Notes: generated by a model not told the origin, from the letters alone. A stretch of 64,000 nucleotides of DNA from Stenotrophomonas maltophilia (GCA_002387845.1 DGLB01000057.1:9425-73424); one strand, 5' to 3'. Counted from the first letter of the stretch, positions 17,376 through 26,411 are shown. Translations and numbers: made by a program.

Positions 17376-19438
17376 ATCTGCTGCTGCGGCTTCTGGCGCT
17401 GGCAACCGTGTTGCTGGGCAGCGGGTGTGCGTCCCTGTCCAGCGCCGAGCGTGACCGCGCTGCCGGCATTGCCGCCCAGGCCCGCTCGCAGCAGGTGGAT
17501 TGCACCCGTCCCGACCGCTGCGCGCAGGATTCGCCGCTGCGCGCGCTGGGCGGGCAGGCCTTCACCGAATCCAGCCCGGACACCCCGCGCCACTACGCCA
17601 CCATCCTCGACGAGGGCGAAACCTCGCTGGTGGCGCGCATCAACCTGATCCGCAGCGCCACCCGCAGCATCGACCTGCAGACCTACATCTTCGACAAGGA
17701 CGACAGTGCCCGGCTGGTGCTGGAGGAACTGCAGGCCGCCGCACGTCGCGGGGTCAAGGTGCGGGTGCTGATCGACCAGCTGTCCGCCATCTCCGACCTG
17801 CAGATCCTCGGTGCCCTCGCCAGCAGCCACGAGAACTTCCAGCTGCGGGTCTACAACCCGACGTTCGGCAAGGCCAAGCTCAATTACTTCGACTATGCCG
17901 GCAGCGTGCTGTGCTGCTTCCGCCGTTTCAACCAGCGCATGCACAACAAACTGCTGGTGATCGACGATGCGTTGGGCGTGGTCGGCGGGCGTAATTACCA
18001 GGACGACTATTACGACTGGGACAGCGAATACAACTTCCGCGACCGTGACGTGGTGGTGGCCGGTCCCGAAGTACGGGCGATGGCGGTGAACTTCGATGCG
18101 TTCTGGCATGCCCCGCGCAGCGTGCCGGCCGAACGCCTCAACGACGTCGGCCGCACCCTGCTCAAGCAGGGCGTGCCGGGCATGCCGCCGCTCGACTACC
18201 GCCACCCCGGGCGCGTGGCCCAGGTCAGCGACGAAGCCAGCGACAGCGATTACATACAGCGCACCTTCGTCGATACCGCCTTGCCGGTGGCGTCGGTCCG
18301 CTATGTGGCCGACCTGCCGCGCAAGCATCGTCGCGAGCGGGCCAGCCAGCCGGCCAACGGCCAGCACGTTACCGAACCGCAGCTGGATGCACTGATTGCC
18401 GGTGCGCAGAGCGAAGTGCTGCTGCAGACCCCCTACCTGGTGCTGTCCAAACCCGCGCGCGAGCTGTTCAAACAGCTGCGCAAGCGCGAGCAGGCCCCAC
18501 GCGTGGTGGTATCGACCAACAGCCTGGCCGCGACCGACAACCCGATCGTGTATGCGTTGTCGTACAAGTACAAGCGCCGCAACCTGCGTGAGCTGGGCTT
18601 CAACATCTACGAGTACAAGCCGTTCCCGCTGGACGCACCGGTGGACTACCGCAATCTGCTGCCGGCCCCGCTAGGGGTTGCGCCCAGCGGCGAACGCGGC
18701 AGCAGCCTGCTCGGTGGCAGTGCCGCCGGCAGCAATGCGCGCGGCAGTGGCAGTGGCAGCAGCAGCCGCCGTTCCGATGCCGCGCCTGCACCGGTCACCA
18801 CCGCCGACACGGAAGTCCGGACGTCACCGCAACCCACGCCAGGCCCCGCGTCGCGACGCCGGACCGACGGCAGCGTGGTGGAACGGCGGGTGCTGCGTGC
18901 CGAAACCCGGCCATCGTTCCTGGGCACCAAGGCGGTCAACAAGCCGCTGCCGGTGACCCGCAGCGGCGCGCGCATGGGCCTGCACGCCAAGTCGCTGGTG
19001 GTGGACCGCCGGGTCGGGGTAATCGGTACCCACAACTTCGACCCGCGCAGCGAGAACTACAACACCGAAGGCGCGGTGGTCATCGACGACCCGGCGTTTG
19101 CCGAAGCGCTGGCGCAGAGCATCCTGCGCGACATCCAGCCGGACAATTCCTGGACGGTGGCCCCGCGCACCAAGCCGCCGGTGCTGTCGGGCCTGAACTA
19201 CAGCGTGGGTAAAGCCTCCGAAGCGCTGCCGGTGCTGGATTTCTGGCCCTGGCGCTACGCCACCGATTACGAGTTCCAGCCCGGCCCCAATTGCCCGGAA
19301 CCGTTACCGCGGCAGCACGCAGATTTCCACAGCTGCTACACCGCCGTGGGTGACTTCCCCGAAGTGAATGTCGGCCCCAAGTGGCTGCTGGTGCGCATGC
19401 TCACCGCCTTCGGTGCCGGCCTGGTGCCCATTCTGTAA
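17372..19438 (+). CDS. Phospholipase D/cardiolipin synthase-like lipoprotein with a low-complexity insert (688 aa)
   Basis: GTG start overlapping the yceI stop. The N-terminus MNLLLRLLALATVLLGSGCA is a lipoprotein signal with the lipidated Cys at residue 19. Two HKD motifs define the PLD superfamily: HNKLLVIDD beginning at His191 and HAKSLVVDR beginning at His538, each followed by GG.N/GT.N and E residues, as in ClsC-type cardiolipin synthases and YjhR-like proteins. Between them, roughly residues 433-515, lies a Gly/Ser/Pro/Arg-rich stretch (SAAGSNARGSGSGSSSRRSD and beyond) that is unlike the compact catalytic fold and is likely disordered. The acyl-lipid substrate is not determinable from sequence. 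Confidence 0.88.
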   Translation: MNLLLRLLALATVLLGSGCASLSSAERDRAAGIAAQARSQQVDCTRPDRCAQDSPLRALGGQAFTESSPDTPRHYATILDEGETSLVARINLIRSATRSIDLQTYIFDKDDSARLVLEELQAAARRGVKVRVLIDQLSAISDLQILGALASSHENFQLRVYNPTFGKAKLNYFDYAGSVLCCFRRFNQRMHNKLLVIDDALGVVGGRNYQDDYYDWDSEYNFRDRDVVVAGPEVRAMAVNFDAFWHAPRSVPAERLNDVGRTLLKQGVPGMPPLDYRHPGRVAQVSDEASDSDYIQRTFVDTALPVASVRYVADLPRKHRRERASQPANGQHVTEPQLDALIAGAQSEVLLQTPYLVLSKPARELFKQLRKREQAPRVVVSTNSLAATDNPIVYALSYKYKRRNLRELGFNIYEYKPFPLDAPVDYRNLLPAPLGVAPSGERGSSLLGGSAAGSNARGSGSGSSSRRSDAAPAPVTTADTEVRTSPQPTPGPASRRRTDGSVVERRVLRAETRPSFLGTKAVNKPLPVTRSGARMGLHAKSLVVDRRVGVIGTHNFDPRSENYNTEGAVVIDDPAFAEALAQSILRDIQPDNSWTVAPRTKPPVLSGLNYSVGKASEALPVLDFWPWRYATDYEFQPGPNCPEPLPRQHADFHSCYTAVGDFPEVNVGPKWLLVRMLTAFGAGLVPIL

Positions 19439-19464
19439 CCCCTCATTCTGTACGGAGACGCTGC

Positions 19465-19893
19465 ATGCCCCAGGTATTCCGCGAGCCGGTGTCGATCGAT
19501 GCCCTCAACGCGCTCAGCCGCAACACCCTGATCGAGCACCTGGGCATTGTGTTCACCGCTGCCGGCGACGACTGGGTCAGCGCTACCATGCCGGTCGATG
19601 CCCGCACCCGCCAACCGTATGGTCTGCTGCACGGCGGTGCCTCGGTGGTGCTGGCCGAAACCCTGGGCAGCAGCGCCGGCAACCTGTGCGTGGACACCAC
19701 CCAACAGGTCTGTGTCGGGCTGGAGATCAACGCCAACCACATCCGCGCGCAGCGCGGCGGCACCGTGACCGGCACGGCCCGGGCCGTGCATGTGGGCCGC
19801 AGCACCCACGTGTGGGACATCCGCATCGAGGACGAGGCCGGAAAGCTGGTGTGCACTTCGCGGCTGACCCTGGCCGTGGTCCCGGCGGCCTGA
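19465..19893 (+). CDS. Hotdog-fold thioesterase, PaaI/MenI type (142 aa)
   Basis: The protein reads as a single hotdog domain with the catalytic HGGASVVLAETLGS helix, preceded by VSATMPVDARTRQPYGLLHG. This arrangement (glutamate in the central helix, HGG before it) is that of YbdB/MenI and PaaI acyl-CoA thioesterases, for example 1,4-dihydroxy-2-naphthoyl-CoA or enterobactin-pathway proofreading enzymes. ATG at 19465 is preceded by GGAGA; an upstream in-frame start would overlap the phospholipase gene. Likely co-transcribed with the next gene. Confidence 0.88.
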   Translation: MPQVFREPVSIDALNALSRNTLIEHLGIVFTAAGDDWVSATMPVDARTRQPYGLLHGGASVVLAETLGSSAGNLCVDTTQQVCVGLEINANHIRAQRGGTVTGTARAVHVGRSTHVWDIRIEDEAGKLVCTSRLTLAVVPAA

Positions 19894-19935
19894 GAACAGC
19901 TGGCAGACCCCGCTGCGCTGGAGTATCGTGCCCGG

Positions 19936-20727
19936 ATGACTTCCCCCACTTCGGCCCCGCGTGGCGGCGTGGCGCGTGTGTGCCGTTACCTGTACCGCGT
20001 TCCCTTGCTGCTGGTTCACGTCCTGCTGTTCCTGCCTCTGACCCTGATCGGCATGTTGCCGTTGTGGGCGCATGTGCGCGTGGGCGACCGCGCGCTCGGG
20101 CACGCCGTGGTCAACGCCTGGCAGGGCGGCTTGATGTGGATCTTCGGCTTCCGCCTGCAGCGCATCGGTACGCCGTTGCCCGGGGCGGTGCTGTTCGTGG
20201 CCAACCATGTCAGCTGGGTGGACATCAGCGTGCTGCACAGCCAGCGCATGATGGGGTTCGTGGCCAAGCGCGAGATCGCCAGCTGGCCGGTGGTCGGTTG
20301 GCTGGCCGCACGTGGCCAGACCATCTTCCATCAGCGTGGCAGCACCGAATCGCTGGGCGGGGTGATGCAGGTCATGGTGGAGCGCCTGCAGGAAGGCAAG
20401 GCGGTGGGCGTGTTCCCGGAAGGCCGTACCCGTGGCGGCACCGAGGTCGGGCCGTTCCACGCGCGGATCTTCCAGGCCGCGGTGGAAACCCACGTGCCGG
20501 TACAGCCGGTGGCGCTGCGCTACGGCTGGCAGGGCGATGCCCAGACCATCGTGGCGTTCGGCCCGAAGGAAAGCTTCTTCGCCAATTTCCTGCGCCTGCT
20601 CGGTGAGCCGGCGCGGCGGGCCGAGGTGCACTTCCTCGACCCTATCGAAACCCACGATCTTGAAGGCCGTCGCCGCATCGCCGAAACTTCGCGTGCGCGC
20701 ATCGTGGCGGCCATGACGGCCGAGTAA
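19936..20727 (+). CDS. 1-acyl-sn-glycerol-3-phosphate acyltransferase (PlsC type, 263 aa)
   Basis: Shows both acyltransferase motifs: NHVSWVDIS (HX4D) and FPEGRTRGG (the FPEGTRS equivalent), with an N-terminal hydrophobic segment (PLLLVHVLLFLPLTLIGMLP) that anchors the enzyme in the inner membrane. PlsC-like enzymes transfer an acyl chain to lysophosphatidic acid. The C-terminal part (FLDPIETHDLEGRRRIAETS) is shared with other short bacterial LPAAT-like proteins. The gene may encode a secondary acyltransferase rather than the essential PlsC, which cannot be decided here. Confidence 0.87.
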   Translation: MTSPTSAPRGGVARVCRYLYRVPLLLVHVLLFLPLTLIGMLPLWAHVRVGDRALGHAVVNAWQGGLMWIFGFRLQRIGTPLPGAVLFVANHVSWVDISVLHSQRMMGFVAKREIASWPVVGWLAARGQTIFHQRGSTESLGGVMQVMVERLQEGKAVGVFPEGRTRGGTEVGPFHARIFQAAVETHVPVQPVALRYGWQGDAQTIVAFGPKESFFANFLRLLGEPARRAEVHFLDPIETHDLEGRRRIAETSRARIVAAMTAE

Positions 20728-20781
20728 GACGATGGCGCCCGTTCACGCGCCCTCGTCGTTGTCCGTATCAGGCTCGCGCCC

Positions 20782-21774
20782 ATGTTGACCGCTGCCGACT
20801 ACCGTCCGCCGCGTTGGCTGCGCAATCCGCACCTGCAGTCGATGCTCAGTTCCAGCCGCATGCGCATGCAGCGCGGCCTGGTGCTGCTTGCGGCCACCGG
20901 TGCGCTGACCGAAGAACTCATTCTGGACGGCGGCGAAGGCGTGCGCCTGCAGGGATGGCACAGCCGCATCGAAGGCCGTGAGCCGGTCGGCATGGCGCTG
21001 CTGCTGCATGGCTGGGAAGGCAGTGCCGAATCCAGCTACATGCGCATGACCGCCGCGCGCATGCTGGAGGCCGGCTACGACGTGGTGCGGCTGAACTTCC
21101 GCGACCACGGCAACACCCACCACCTCAATCCCGGCATCTTCCATTCCAACCGCATCGACGAGGTGGTGCAGGCGGCCGGCGACATCGCCCGGCGCTGGCC
21201 GCAGCTGCCGCTGGTGGCCGCCGGCTACTCGCTGGGCGGCAACTTCGTGCTGCGGCTGGCGTTGCGCGCGCCGGAGGCCGGCGTACCGCTGCGCCGGGTG
21301 GCCTCGGTGTGTCCCGTGCTGGACCCGGCGATCACCATGGAAAGCATCGAAAACGGGCCGGCCATGTATGACTGGTACTTCCGCCGCAAGTGGGCGGGGT
21401 CGCTGCGGCGCAAGCGCGACCTGTTCCCCGAGCTCAGCGACTGGGACGACCGCGTGCTGAAGCTGGACATCCGCGCGCTGACCGCGTGGCTGGTCGAGCA
21501 CCACACCAGCTATGGTTCGCTGCAGGCCTACTTCGACGGCTACTCCATCGCCGGTGACCGCCTGGCCGCGCTGAGCGTGCCGGCCGACATCCTGATGGCC
21601 GAGGACGACCCGGTCATTCCGTATGCCACCTTCAATGGCTGGTGCCTGCCGGCCACCGCCCAGCTGGACATCGCGCCGTGGGGCGGCCACTGCGGGTTCC
21701 TGGAGAACTGGCGCGGCGACGGCTTCTCGGAACGCTGGGTGGCCGGGCGGCTGGGCCGCGAAGCGCTGCGCTGA
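20782..21774 (+). CDS. YheT family alpha/beta hydrolase (330 aa)
   Basis: Family features in order: PRWLRNPHLQSML near the N-terminus, LLLHGWEGSAESSYM (oxyanion region), NFRDHGNTHHLN, the nucleophile elbow AGYSLGGNFVLR, the aspartate-bearing AEDDPVIPY and the final histidine in WGGHCGF. YheT/ABHD1-3-type hydrolases include phospholipid and acyl-ester hydrolases in eukaryotes; the substrate of the bacterial enzymes is uncertain. Length is normal for the family. Confidence 0.88.
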   Translation: MLTAADYRPPRWLRNPHLQSMLSSSRMRMQRGLVLLAATGALTEELILDGGEGVRLQGWHSRIEGREPVGMALLLHGWEGSAESSYMRMTAARMLEAGYDVVRLNFRDHGNTHHLNPGIFHSNRIDEVVQAAGDIARRWPQLPLVAAGYSLGGNFVLRLALRAPEAGVPLRRVASVCPVLDPAITMESIENGPAMYDWYFRRKWAGSLRRKRDLFPELSDWDDRVLKLDIRALTAWLVEHHTSYGSLQAYFDGYSIAGDRLAALSVPADILMAEDDPVIPYATFNGWCLPATAQLDIAPWGGHCGFLENWRGDGFSERWVAGRLGREALR

Positions 21775-21836
21775 AGCGGGTAGGGTCAACCGGCAGGGTG
21801 TCTTACAATCGGGGTTTGAGCCCAAGCCGGACTGTC

Positions 21837-23906
21837 ATGCAAGACCAGATTGTTGATGCCCTGCGCCGCAATGCGGCCGATGAAGCCGTGCAGCTGGCGC
21901 GGGAGTGGACCCAGGCCGAGCCGGCGCAGCCGCAGGCGCACCGCTGGCTGGCCCTGGCGCTGCAGCAGCAGAGCCAGTACGACGCCGCGCTGGAAAGCCT
22001 GCAGCAGGCCCTGGGGCTGGACCCGGACAACGCCGAACTGCACCTGCAGCACGCCGGCCTGCTGCTGGCCCTGCGCCAGTTCGATGCCGCCGGCAGTGCG
22101 CTGGACCGTACCGCCACGCTCAACCCGAACGAGCACTCGGCCTATGTGATGCAGGCGCACCTGGCACTGGCCCGCAGCGATGTGGATGAGGCTGAACGGA
22201 TCACCCGCCTGGCCGCCCGCGTCGACGAAGACCACCCCGAAGTGGTGGCCCTGCTGGGCATGATCGCGTTGCGCCGCAACGACCACGACCGTGCCCTGGC
22301 GCTGCTGTCGGCCGCCAGCCAGATGCTGCCCAACGACGCGCGCGTGCTGTACGCGCTGGGCTTCGCGCACATGGGCAAGGGCACCCTGGCCTTCGCCGAA
22401 CAGGCGTTCCGTCGCGTGCTGGAACAGAATCCGAACATCACCTCGCTGCATGGCCTGCTGGTGCAGCTGGCACTGCGCCAGGGCAACGTGGACGGTGCGG
22501 CCGAGACCCTGGGCCAGCTGCTGGCGCGCCCGGACGGCGATTCGCCGGGGCTGCGCCGCCTCGGCGGTGAACTGGCCCTGCAGGCCGGCCAGCCGCTGCA
22601 GGCGCTGGAACACCTGCTGCCGGTGCTGGAGCAGTGGCCGGGCGACCGCCAGACCCTGCAGCTGCTGCTGGTGGCCTGGCAGCGGCTGGGCCGCGAAGCG
22701 CAGGCCCGCGAAGTGCTGGATGCGGCGCTGGAGAACCACCCGCAGGAACACAACCTGTGGCTGGCGCGCCTGTCGGTGGAACCGGTCGGCAGTGAGGACG
22801 CCACGGCGGTGGTCGAGCGCTGGCTGAGCGCCATGCCTGAGCACCTGCCGGCGCTGGAAACCCGCATGCGCCTGCATGACATGCAGAACGACGCCGACGG
22901 TGCCGAAGCCGTGGCGCGTCGCATCGTGGCGATCGAGCCGGGCCGCGTCACCGGCGAAACCCGCCTGGTGGAAGCCCTGCTGGCACGCGATGCGGATGCC
23001 GCCATCGCCCACGTGCAGGCCCTGATGGACACGGCCCCGGACGCGGCGAAGAACGACCTGCGCGCCTGGCTGGGTGCGGTGCAGGATCGCGCCGGCCGCC
23101 CGGCCGACGCGCTGGCCACCTGGGCCGGCCTGCATGCCGACGAGGCCGCGCGTCGCCTGCCGCTGCCGCCGCAGGCCAAGGCTCCGCTGAGCTGGCCCGA
23201 CAAGGGCGAGATCGCCTCCGACGCCGCCGCACGCCCGATGTTCGTCTGGGGCGCACCCGGTTCCGGCGTGGAGCGCGTGATCGCCGCCATCGCCGCTGCC
23301 AGCCCGGTGCTGCGTGGCGATCGCTTCGGTCCCACCCCGCCCAACGATGCCTTCCAGAGCTACCACACCCTGCAGGACCTCTCGACCGGAAAGCTGGACC
23401 CCGTGCAGCTGGTGGCCCGCTGGCGCGAGGCGCTGGCCGAGCGCGGTCTGGCCGACGCCAACGTGATCGACTGGCTGCTGTGGTGGGACAACGCCCTGCT
23501 GTGGTCGCTGCGCCCGCAGCTGCCGGAAGGCCGCCTGCTGGTGGTGCTGCGTGACCCGCGCGACATGCTGCTGCAGTGGCTGGCACACGGTGCACCGGCT
23601 CCGTTCGCGGTCAACTCGGTCAACGAAGCGGCCGAGTGGCTCGCGCGCGCGCTGGCCCAGGTCGCCACCCTGCACGAACAGGATCTGTACCCGCACGCGC
23701 TGGTGCGCATCGACAACATCGGCAACGACCCGGCGGCCATGGCCGAGTACCTGGGCGGGCTGTTCGGCGTGGTCATGCCGCCCGCGCAGACCCTGGGTCC
23801 GGCGCGCCTGCCGGCCGGTCACTGGCGCAACTACCAGAACGAACTGTCTGCCGCGTTCGCGCAGCTGACGCCGGTTGCGGTCCGCCTGGGTTATTCGGAA
23901 GCGTAA
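21837..23906 (+). CDS. Tetratricopeptide-repeat protein with C-terminal sulfotransferase-like domain (689 aa)
   Basis: ATG at 21837 opens a run of TPR units (HRWLALALQQQSQYDAALES, LQQALGLDPDNAELHLQHAG, ALGFAHMGKGTLAFAEQAFR and others) over roughly residues 1-440. The last ~230 residues begin with a P-loop-like PAPS-binding segment MFVWGAPGSGVERVIAAIAA and continue with LVVLRDPRDMLLQWLAHG, as in TPR-sulfotransferase proteins. No signal peptide is seen. The upstream sequence lacks a strong ribosome site. The protein may modify an envelope glycan or protein; this is only family-based inference. Confidence 0.82.
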   Translation: MQDQIVDALRRNAADEAVQLAREWTQAEPAQPQAHRWLALALQQQSQYDAALESLQQALGLDPDNAELHLQHAGLLLALRQFDAAGSALDRTATLNPNEHSAYVMQAHLALARSDVDEAERITRLAARVDEDHPEVVALLGMIALRRNDHDRALALLSAASQMLPNDARVLYALGFAHMGKGTLAFAEQAFRRVLEQNPNITSLHGLLVQLALRQGNVDGAAETLGQLLARPDGDSPGLRRLGGELALQAGQPLQALEHLLPVLEQWPGDRQTLQLLLVAWQRLGREAQAREVLDAALENHPQEHNLWLARLSVEPVGSEDATAVVERWLSAMPEHLPALETRMRLHDMQNDADGAEAVARRIVAIEPGRVTGETRLVEALLARDADAAIAHVQALMDTAPDAAKNDLRAWLGAVQDRAGRPADALATWAGLHADEAARRLPLPPQAKAPLSWPDKGEIASDAAARPMFVWGAPGSGVERVIAAIAAASPVLRGDRFGPTPPNDAFQSYHTLQDLSTGKLDPVQLVARWREALAERGLADANVIDWLLWWDNALLWSLRPQLPEGRLLVVLRDPRDMLLQWLAHGAPAPFAVNSVNEAAEWLARALAQVATLHEQDLYPHALVRIDNIGNDPAAMAEYLGGLFGVVMPPAQTLGPARLPAGHWRNYQNELSAAFAQLTPVAVRLGYSEA

Positions 23907-23915
23907 GGAGCCCCC

Positions 23916-24527
23916 ATGAAGTTGAGCAGCACCAGCCTGGTCAATGGCCAGCCGATTCCCGCCACGTTCGCCGCCGGCGATGCCAACGGCTTTGCCGGCA
24001 ACCGCAACCCGCAGCTGGCCTGGAGCGAGGTGCCCGAGGGCACCCGTTCGTTTGCGCTGCTGTGCATCGACCCCGACGTGCCGACCGTGCCTGAAACGGT
24101 CGGTCGCCACGATCGCACGGTACCGGCCGACCAGCCGCGCGCACCGTTCATTCACTGGGCCATGGCCGACATTCCCGCCGACGTGCGAGAGCTGGCCGAA
24201 GGCAGCTGCAGCGAAGGCTTCACCGTGAAGGGCAAGCCGCAGCCGGCCGGCCCGGCCGGGGCCCGCCAGGGATTGAACGACTTCACCGGCTGGTTCGCCG
24301 GCAATGCCGACATGGAAGGGCAGTACCTGGGCTATGACGGCCCGTACCCGCCGTTCAACGACGAGCTCGTGCACCGCTACTTCTTCCGCGTGTTCGCGCT
24401 GGACGTGGCGACGCTGGAGCTGCCGACACCGTTCACCGCGGCCGATGTGCAGCGGGCGATGCAGGGGCACGTGCTGGCCGAGGCCAGCCTGCATGGGACC
24501 TACACGTTGAATCCGGCGCTGGCCTGA
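23916..24527 (+). CDS. YbhB/YbcL family Raf kinase inhibitor-like (PEBP) protein (203 aa)
   Basis: Phosphatidylethanolamine-binding-protein fold: NRNPQLAWSEVPEGTRSFAL, CIDPDVPTVPETVG and FIHWAMADIPADVREL form the conserved ligand pocket with its Asp and His residues, and NDELVHRYFFRVFALDV closes the domain. It lacks a signal peptide, so it is cytoplasmic. The ribosome site AAGGAG lies shortly upstream. The role of bacterial members is unknown. A GC-rich hairpin follows the stop codon before the convergent META lipoprotein gene. Confidence 0.9.
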   Translation: MKLSSTSLVNGQPIPATFAAGDANGFAGNRNPQLAWSEVPEGTRSFALLCIDPDVPTVPETVGRHDRTVPADQPRAPFIHWAMADIPADVRELAEGSCSEGFTVKGKPQPAGPAGARQGLNDFTGWFAGNADMEGQYLGYDGPYPPFNDELVHRYFFRVFALDVATLELPTPFTAADVQRAMQGHVLAEASLHGTYTLNPALA

Positions 24528-24536
24528 GATCCGCAG

Positions 24537-24557
24537 GGCCGGCGTTCGGCCGGCCCA
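24537..24557. terminator. GC hairpin between convergent genes
   Basis: GGGCCGGC, a five-base loop, then GCCGGCCC: a perfect 8-bp stem placed ten bases after the ybhB-like stop and before the end of the reverse-oriented META lipoprotein gene. There is no U tract, so intrinsic termination is plausible but unproven. Confidence 0.45.
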
Positions 24558-24569
24558 CGCGGTGCGGGA

Positions 24570-25400
24570 TTATTTCTCGACCGCTGATTCCACCACCATG
24601 TCCAGCACATACGCCTGCGACGGCGCATCGGCCGGCGGGTTGGCAATGGCAAAGCGCTTCACCCGCAGCACGTTGCGGGTGCCCGGCGCATGCGTGTACC
24701 CCTCGATGCTGCTGTAGAAGTTCTCGAATGCCCCCGGCGTTCCAACCTTCAATCCGTTGTCGTCGAACTTCACTTCGCGGGTCTGCAGGCACTGCATGTC
24801 GCGGATCAGCGGGTGCGGGCAGGGCTTGGTCTGCGCGGCCACTTCAATGAACACGGTTTCGCCCGGGCCACCAAAGCGCGTTTCCGCGGTCGGACGCGGC
24901 CCGAACACCAGCACGTCGCCGCCGGTGGTGCGCAGGGTCAGCTGGTCGTTGCTGCCCAGGTCGGCCTTCAACGCGCCTTCCAGGCGCGAACCCACGGCCT
25001 GGTCCAGCGCCATCAGCGCGTTGTCAGTGCAGGCCATCATGGTCGAGGCCAGCGGTGAGATTGTCAGCGTGCCATCGGCCAGGGTGTAGCCGCCGCCCAT
25101 GCGGTTGCAGGTGTTGCTGACCGCCACGCGGCCGTCCACGAAGTCCAGCGTGACCGGCTTTTCGGTCCGCGCGAACAGCGCATCAATGCGCTTGCCGCTG
25201 CTGTCGGTGGCGCTTTCCAGCACCCAGTGGTTGGCCAGCAGCTGCTGCGCGTCCAGCTTCGCCACCGCCTTCTGGTCGGCGGCTGCGGTCGGGGCCGGGG
25301 CCAGCTCGTCGCGGCCCGGGCCACCCGGGGCTTCGTTGGACGGGTTGCTGCAGGCAGCCAGCAGGGCCAGCGGCAGAATCAGCATCAGGTTGCGTTTCAT
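24570..25400 (-). CDS. META (HslJ-like) and DUF4377 domain lipoprotein (276 aa)
   Basis: The start at 25400 (MKRNLMLILPLALLAACS) is chosen because AAGGAG sits six bases upstream; an ATG six bases further upstream overlaps this ribosome site. The lipobox is LAAC, with Cys17. The first domain (WVLESATDSSGKRIDALF..VSNTCNRMGGGYTLADG..LASTMMACTD) is the META/HslJ fold; the second (IEVAAQTKPCPHPLIRDMQC..YTHAPGTRNVLRVKRF) matches DUF4377. META proteins are linked to heat-shock, motility or antibiotic resistance phenotypes in other bacteria. Confidence 0.87.
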   Translation of the reverse strand: MKRNLMLILPLALLAACSNPSNEAPGGPGRDELAPAPTAAADQKAVAKLDAQQLLANHWVLESATDSSGKRIDALFARTEKPVTLDFVDGRVAVSNTCNRMGGGYTLADGTLTISPLASTMMACTDNALMALDQAVGSRLEGALKADLGSNDQLTLRTTGGDVLVFGPRPTAETRFGGPGETVFIEVAAQTKPCPHPLIRDMQCLQTREVKFDDNGLKVGTPGAFENFYSSIEGYTHAPGTRNVLRVKRFAIANPPADAPSQAYVLDMVVESAVEK

Positions 25401-25472
25401 GAGCATCTCCTTGAAGAACGCGGGATTGAACGCGGGAACACGCCGGATGGGGTTACCCGCGCGCCGGCCTGT

Positions 25473-26267
25473 TCAGCTACCGGCAGGCAGCCACAGCAGC
25501 AGGCCCACGCCCAGCGCGATGCGGTAGAACGCAAACGCCGTGAACCGGTGCTGCTTGATGTAGCCCAGCAACCACTTCACTACGACGAAGCCGGTGATGA
25601 TGGCGGCAACAAAGGCCACACCGACGTCGGTCCAGTTCTCGCTGGCCAGCTTGCCGTCCTTGGCCAGTTCCAGGAACGCGTAGGCACTGGCGGCGAACAT
25701 GGTCGGAATGCCGACCAGGAACACGAATTCAGTTGCCGCCGCGCGCCGGCTCAGGCCGAACAGCATCGCCACGAAAATCGCCGAGGCCGAGCGCGAGGTG
25801 CCCGGGAACACGCCCGCCACCACCTGTGCCAGGCCGACCAGCACCGCTACCGTCCAGGTCACCTCGGTGCGGTCGGGCAGCTTGGCGGTGCGCGCCTCCA
25901 CCAGCAGCATCCAGATGCCGCCGATGATCAGCGCCCACGCAATCGGGGTGACCGTTTCCGGCAGCTCCCAGCCGGCCAGGCGCACCGGCAGGCCTACCAC
26001 GGCGGTGACCAGGAACGCCGTGCCCAGCTTCAGTACGTAATCGCGGTTGGCTTTCTCATGCAGGCCGGTGGCCAGCTGCCACAGGCGCTGGCGGAACACC
26101 AGGGTGATCGCCAGGATCGCACCGGCCTGGATCACGATGTTGAAGAAGTCCGAGCGCTCGCCCAGCCAGTGCTGGGCGATCAGCAGATGGCCGGTGCTGG
26201 AGATGGGGAGGAATTCGGTAAGACCTTCAAGAATGCCCAACAGCAGGGCGGAAAGCAGATCGGACAT
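25473..26267 (-). CDS. uppP: Undecaprenyl-diphosphatase UppP (BacA), 264 aa
   Basis: Polytopic inner-membrane enzyme that dephosphorylates undecaprenyl pyrophosphate to recycle the peptidoglycan/O-antigen carrier; overexpression confers bacitracin resistance. Hallmarks are LLLGILEGLTEFLPISSTGH (residues ~8-27, catalytic Glu and Ser/Thr), FFNIVIQAGAILAI and FPGTSRSASAIFVAMLFGLS with the conserved PGxSRSxxT-like motif. Length is normal for the family. Its promoter region is the 26268-26530 gap shared with glnA, where a REP doublet lies directly upstream of its start. Confidence 0.95.
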   Translation of the reverse strand: MSDLLSALLLGILEGLTEFLPISSTGHLLIAQHWLGERSDFFNIVIQAGAILAITLVFRQRLWQLATGLHEKANRDYVLKLGTAFLVTAVVGLPVRLAGWELPETVTPIAWALIIGGIWMLLVEARTAKLPDRTEVTWTVAVLVGLAQVVAGVFPGTSRSASAIFVAMLFGLSRRAAATEFVFLVGIPTMFAASAYAFLELAKDGKLASENWTDVGVAFVAAIITGFVVVKWLLGYIKQHRFTAFAFYRIALGVGLLLWLPAGS

Positions 26268-26279
26268 CGGCGGCTCAAT

Positions 26280-26345
26280 GTAGCGCCGGGCTTGCCCGGC
26301 TGCGTGTAAATACGGATCGCGTCAGCCGGGCAAGCCCGGCGCTGC
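26280..26345. repeat. REP/SMAG-like inverted doublet (REPIN) between uppP and glnA
   Basis: GTAGCGCCGGGCTTGCCCGG.. at 26280-26303 and its inverted partner CAGCCGGGCAAGCCCGGCGC.. at 26323-26345, separated by about 19 bp, can form one long hairpin. The GTAG end and the GCCGGGC/GCCCGGC core match the Stenotrophomonas SMAG type. Confidence 0.8.
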
Positions 26346-26366
26346 ACAATATAAAACATCCCACCA

Positions 26367-26411
26367 CGCACCAAATGTGTGCACCATCAGGCCATTGCAC
26401 CGAATTGGTGC
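26367..26411 (+). promoter_or_regulatory. NtrC-type enhancer sites upstream of glnA
   Basis: Site 1, TGCACCGAATTGGTGC at 26396-26411, is a perfect match to the NtrC consensus TGCACC-N4-TGGTGCA over 16 bases. Site 2, at 26367-26382 (CGCACCAAATGTGTGC), is a weaker copy 29 bp upstream on roughly the same helix face. Both lie about 90-135 bp before the predicted sigma-54 start, the usual enhancer distance. Confidence 0.85.

Noticed and set aside
21786..24494. A 902-residue open frame on the minus strand
   Set aside because: It lies antisense to the TPR-sulfotransferase and PEBP genes, is His/Gln/Arg/Gly-rich and shows no domain; it is a shadow of high-GC codon bias.
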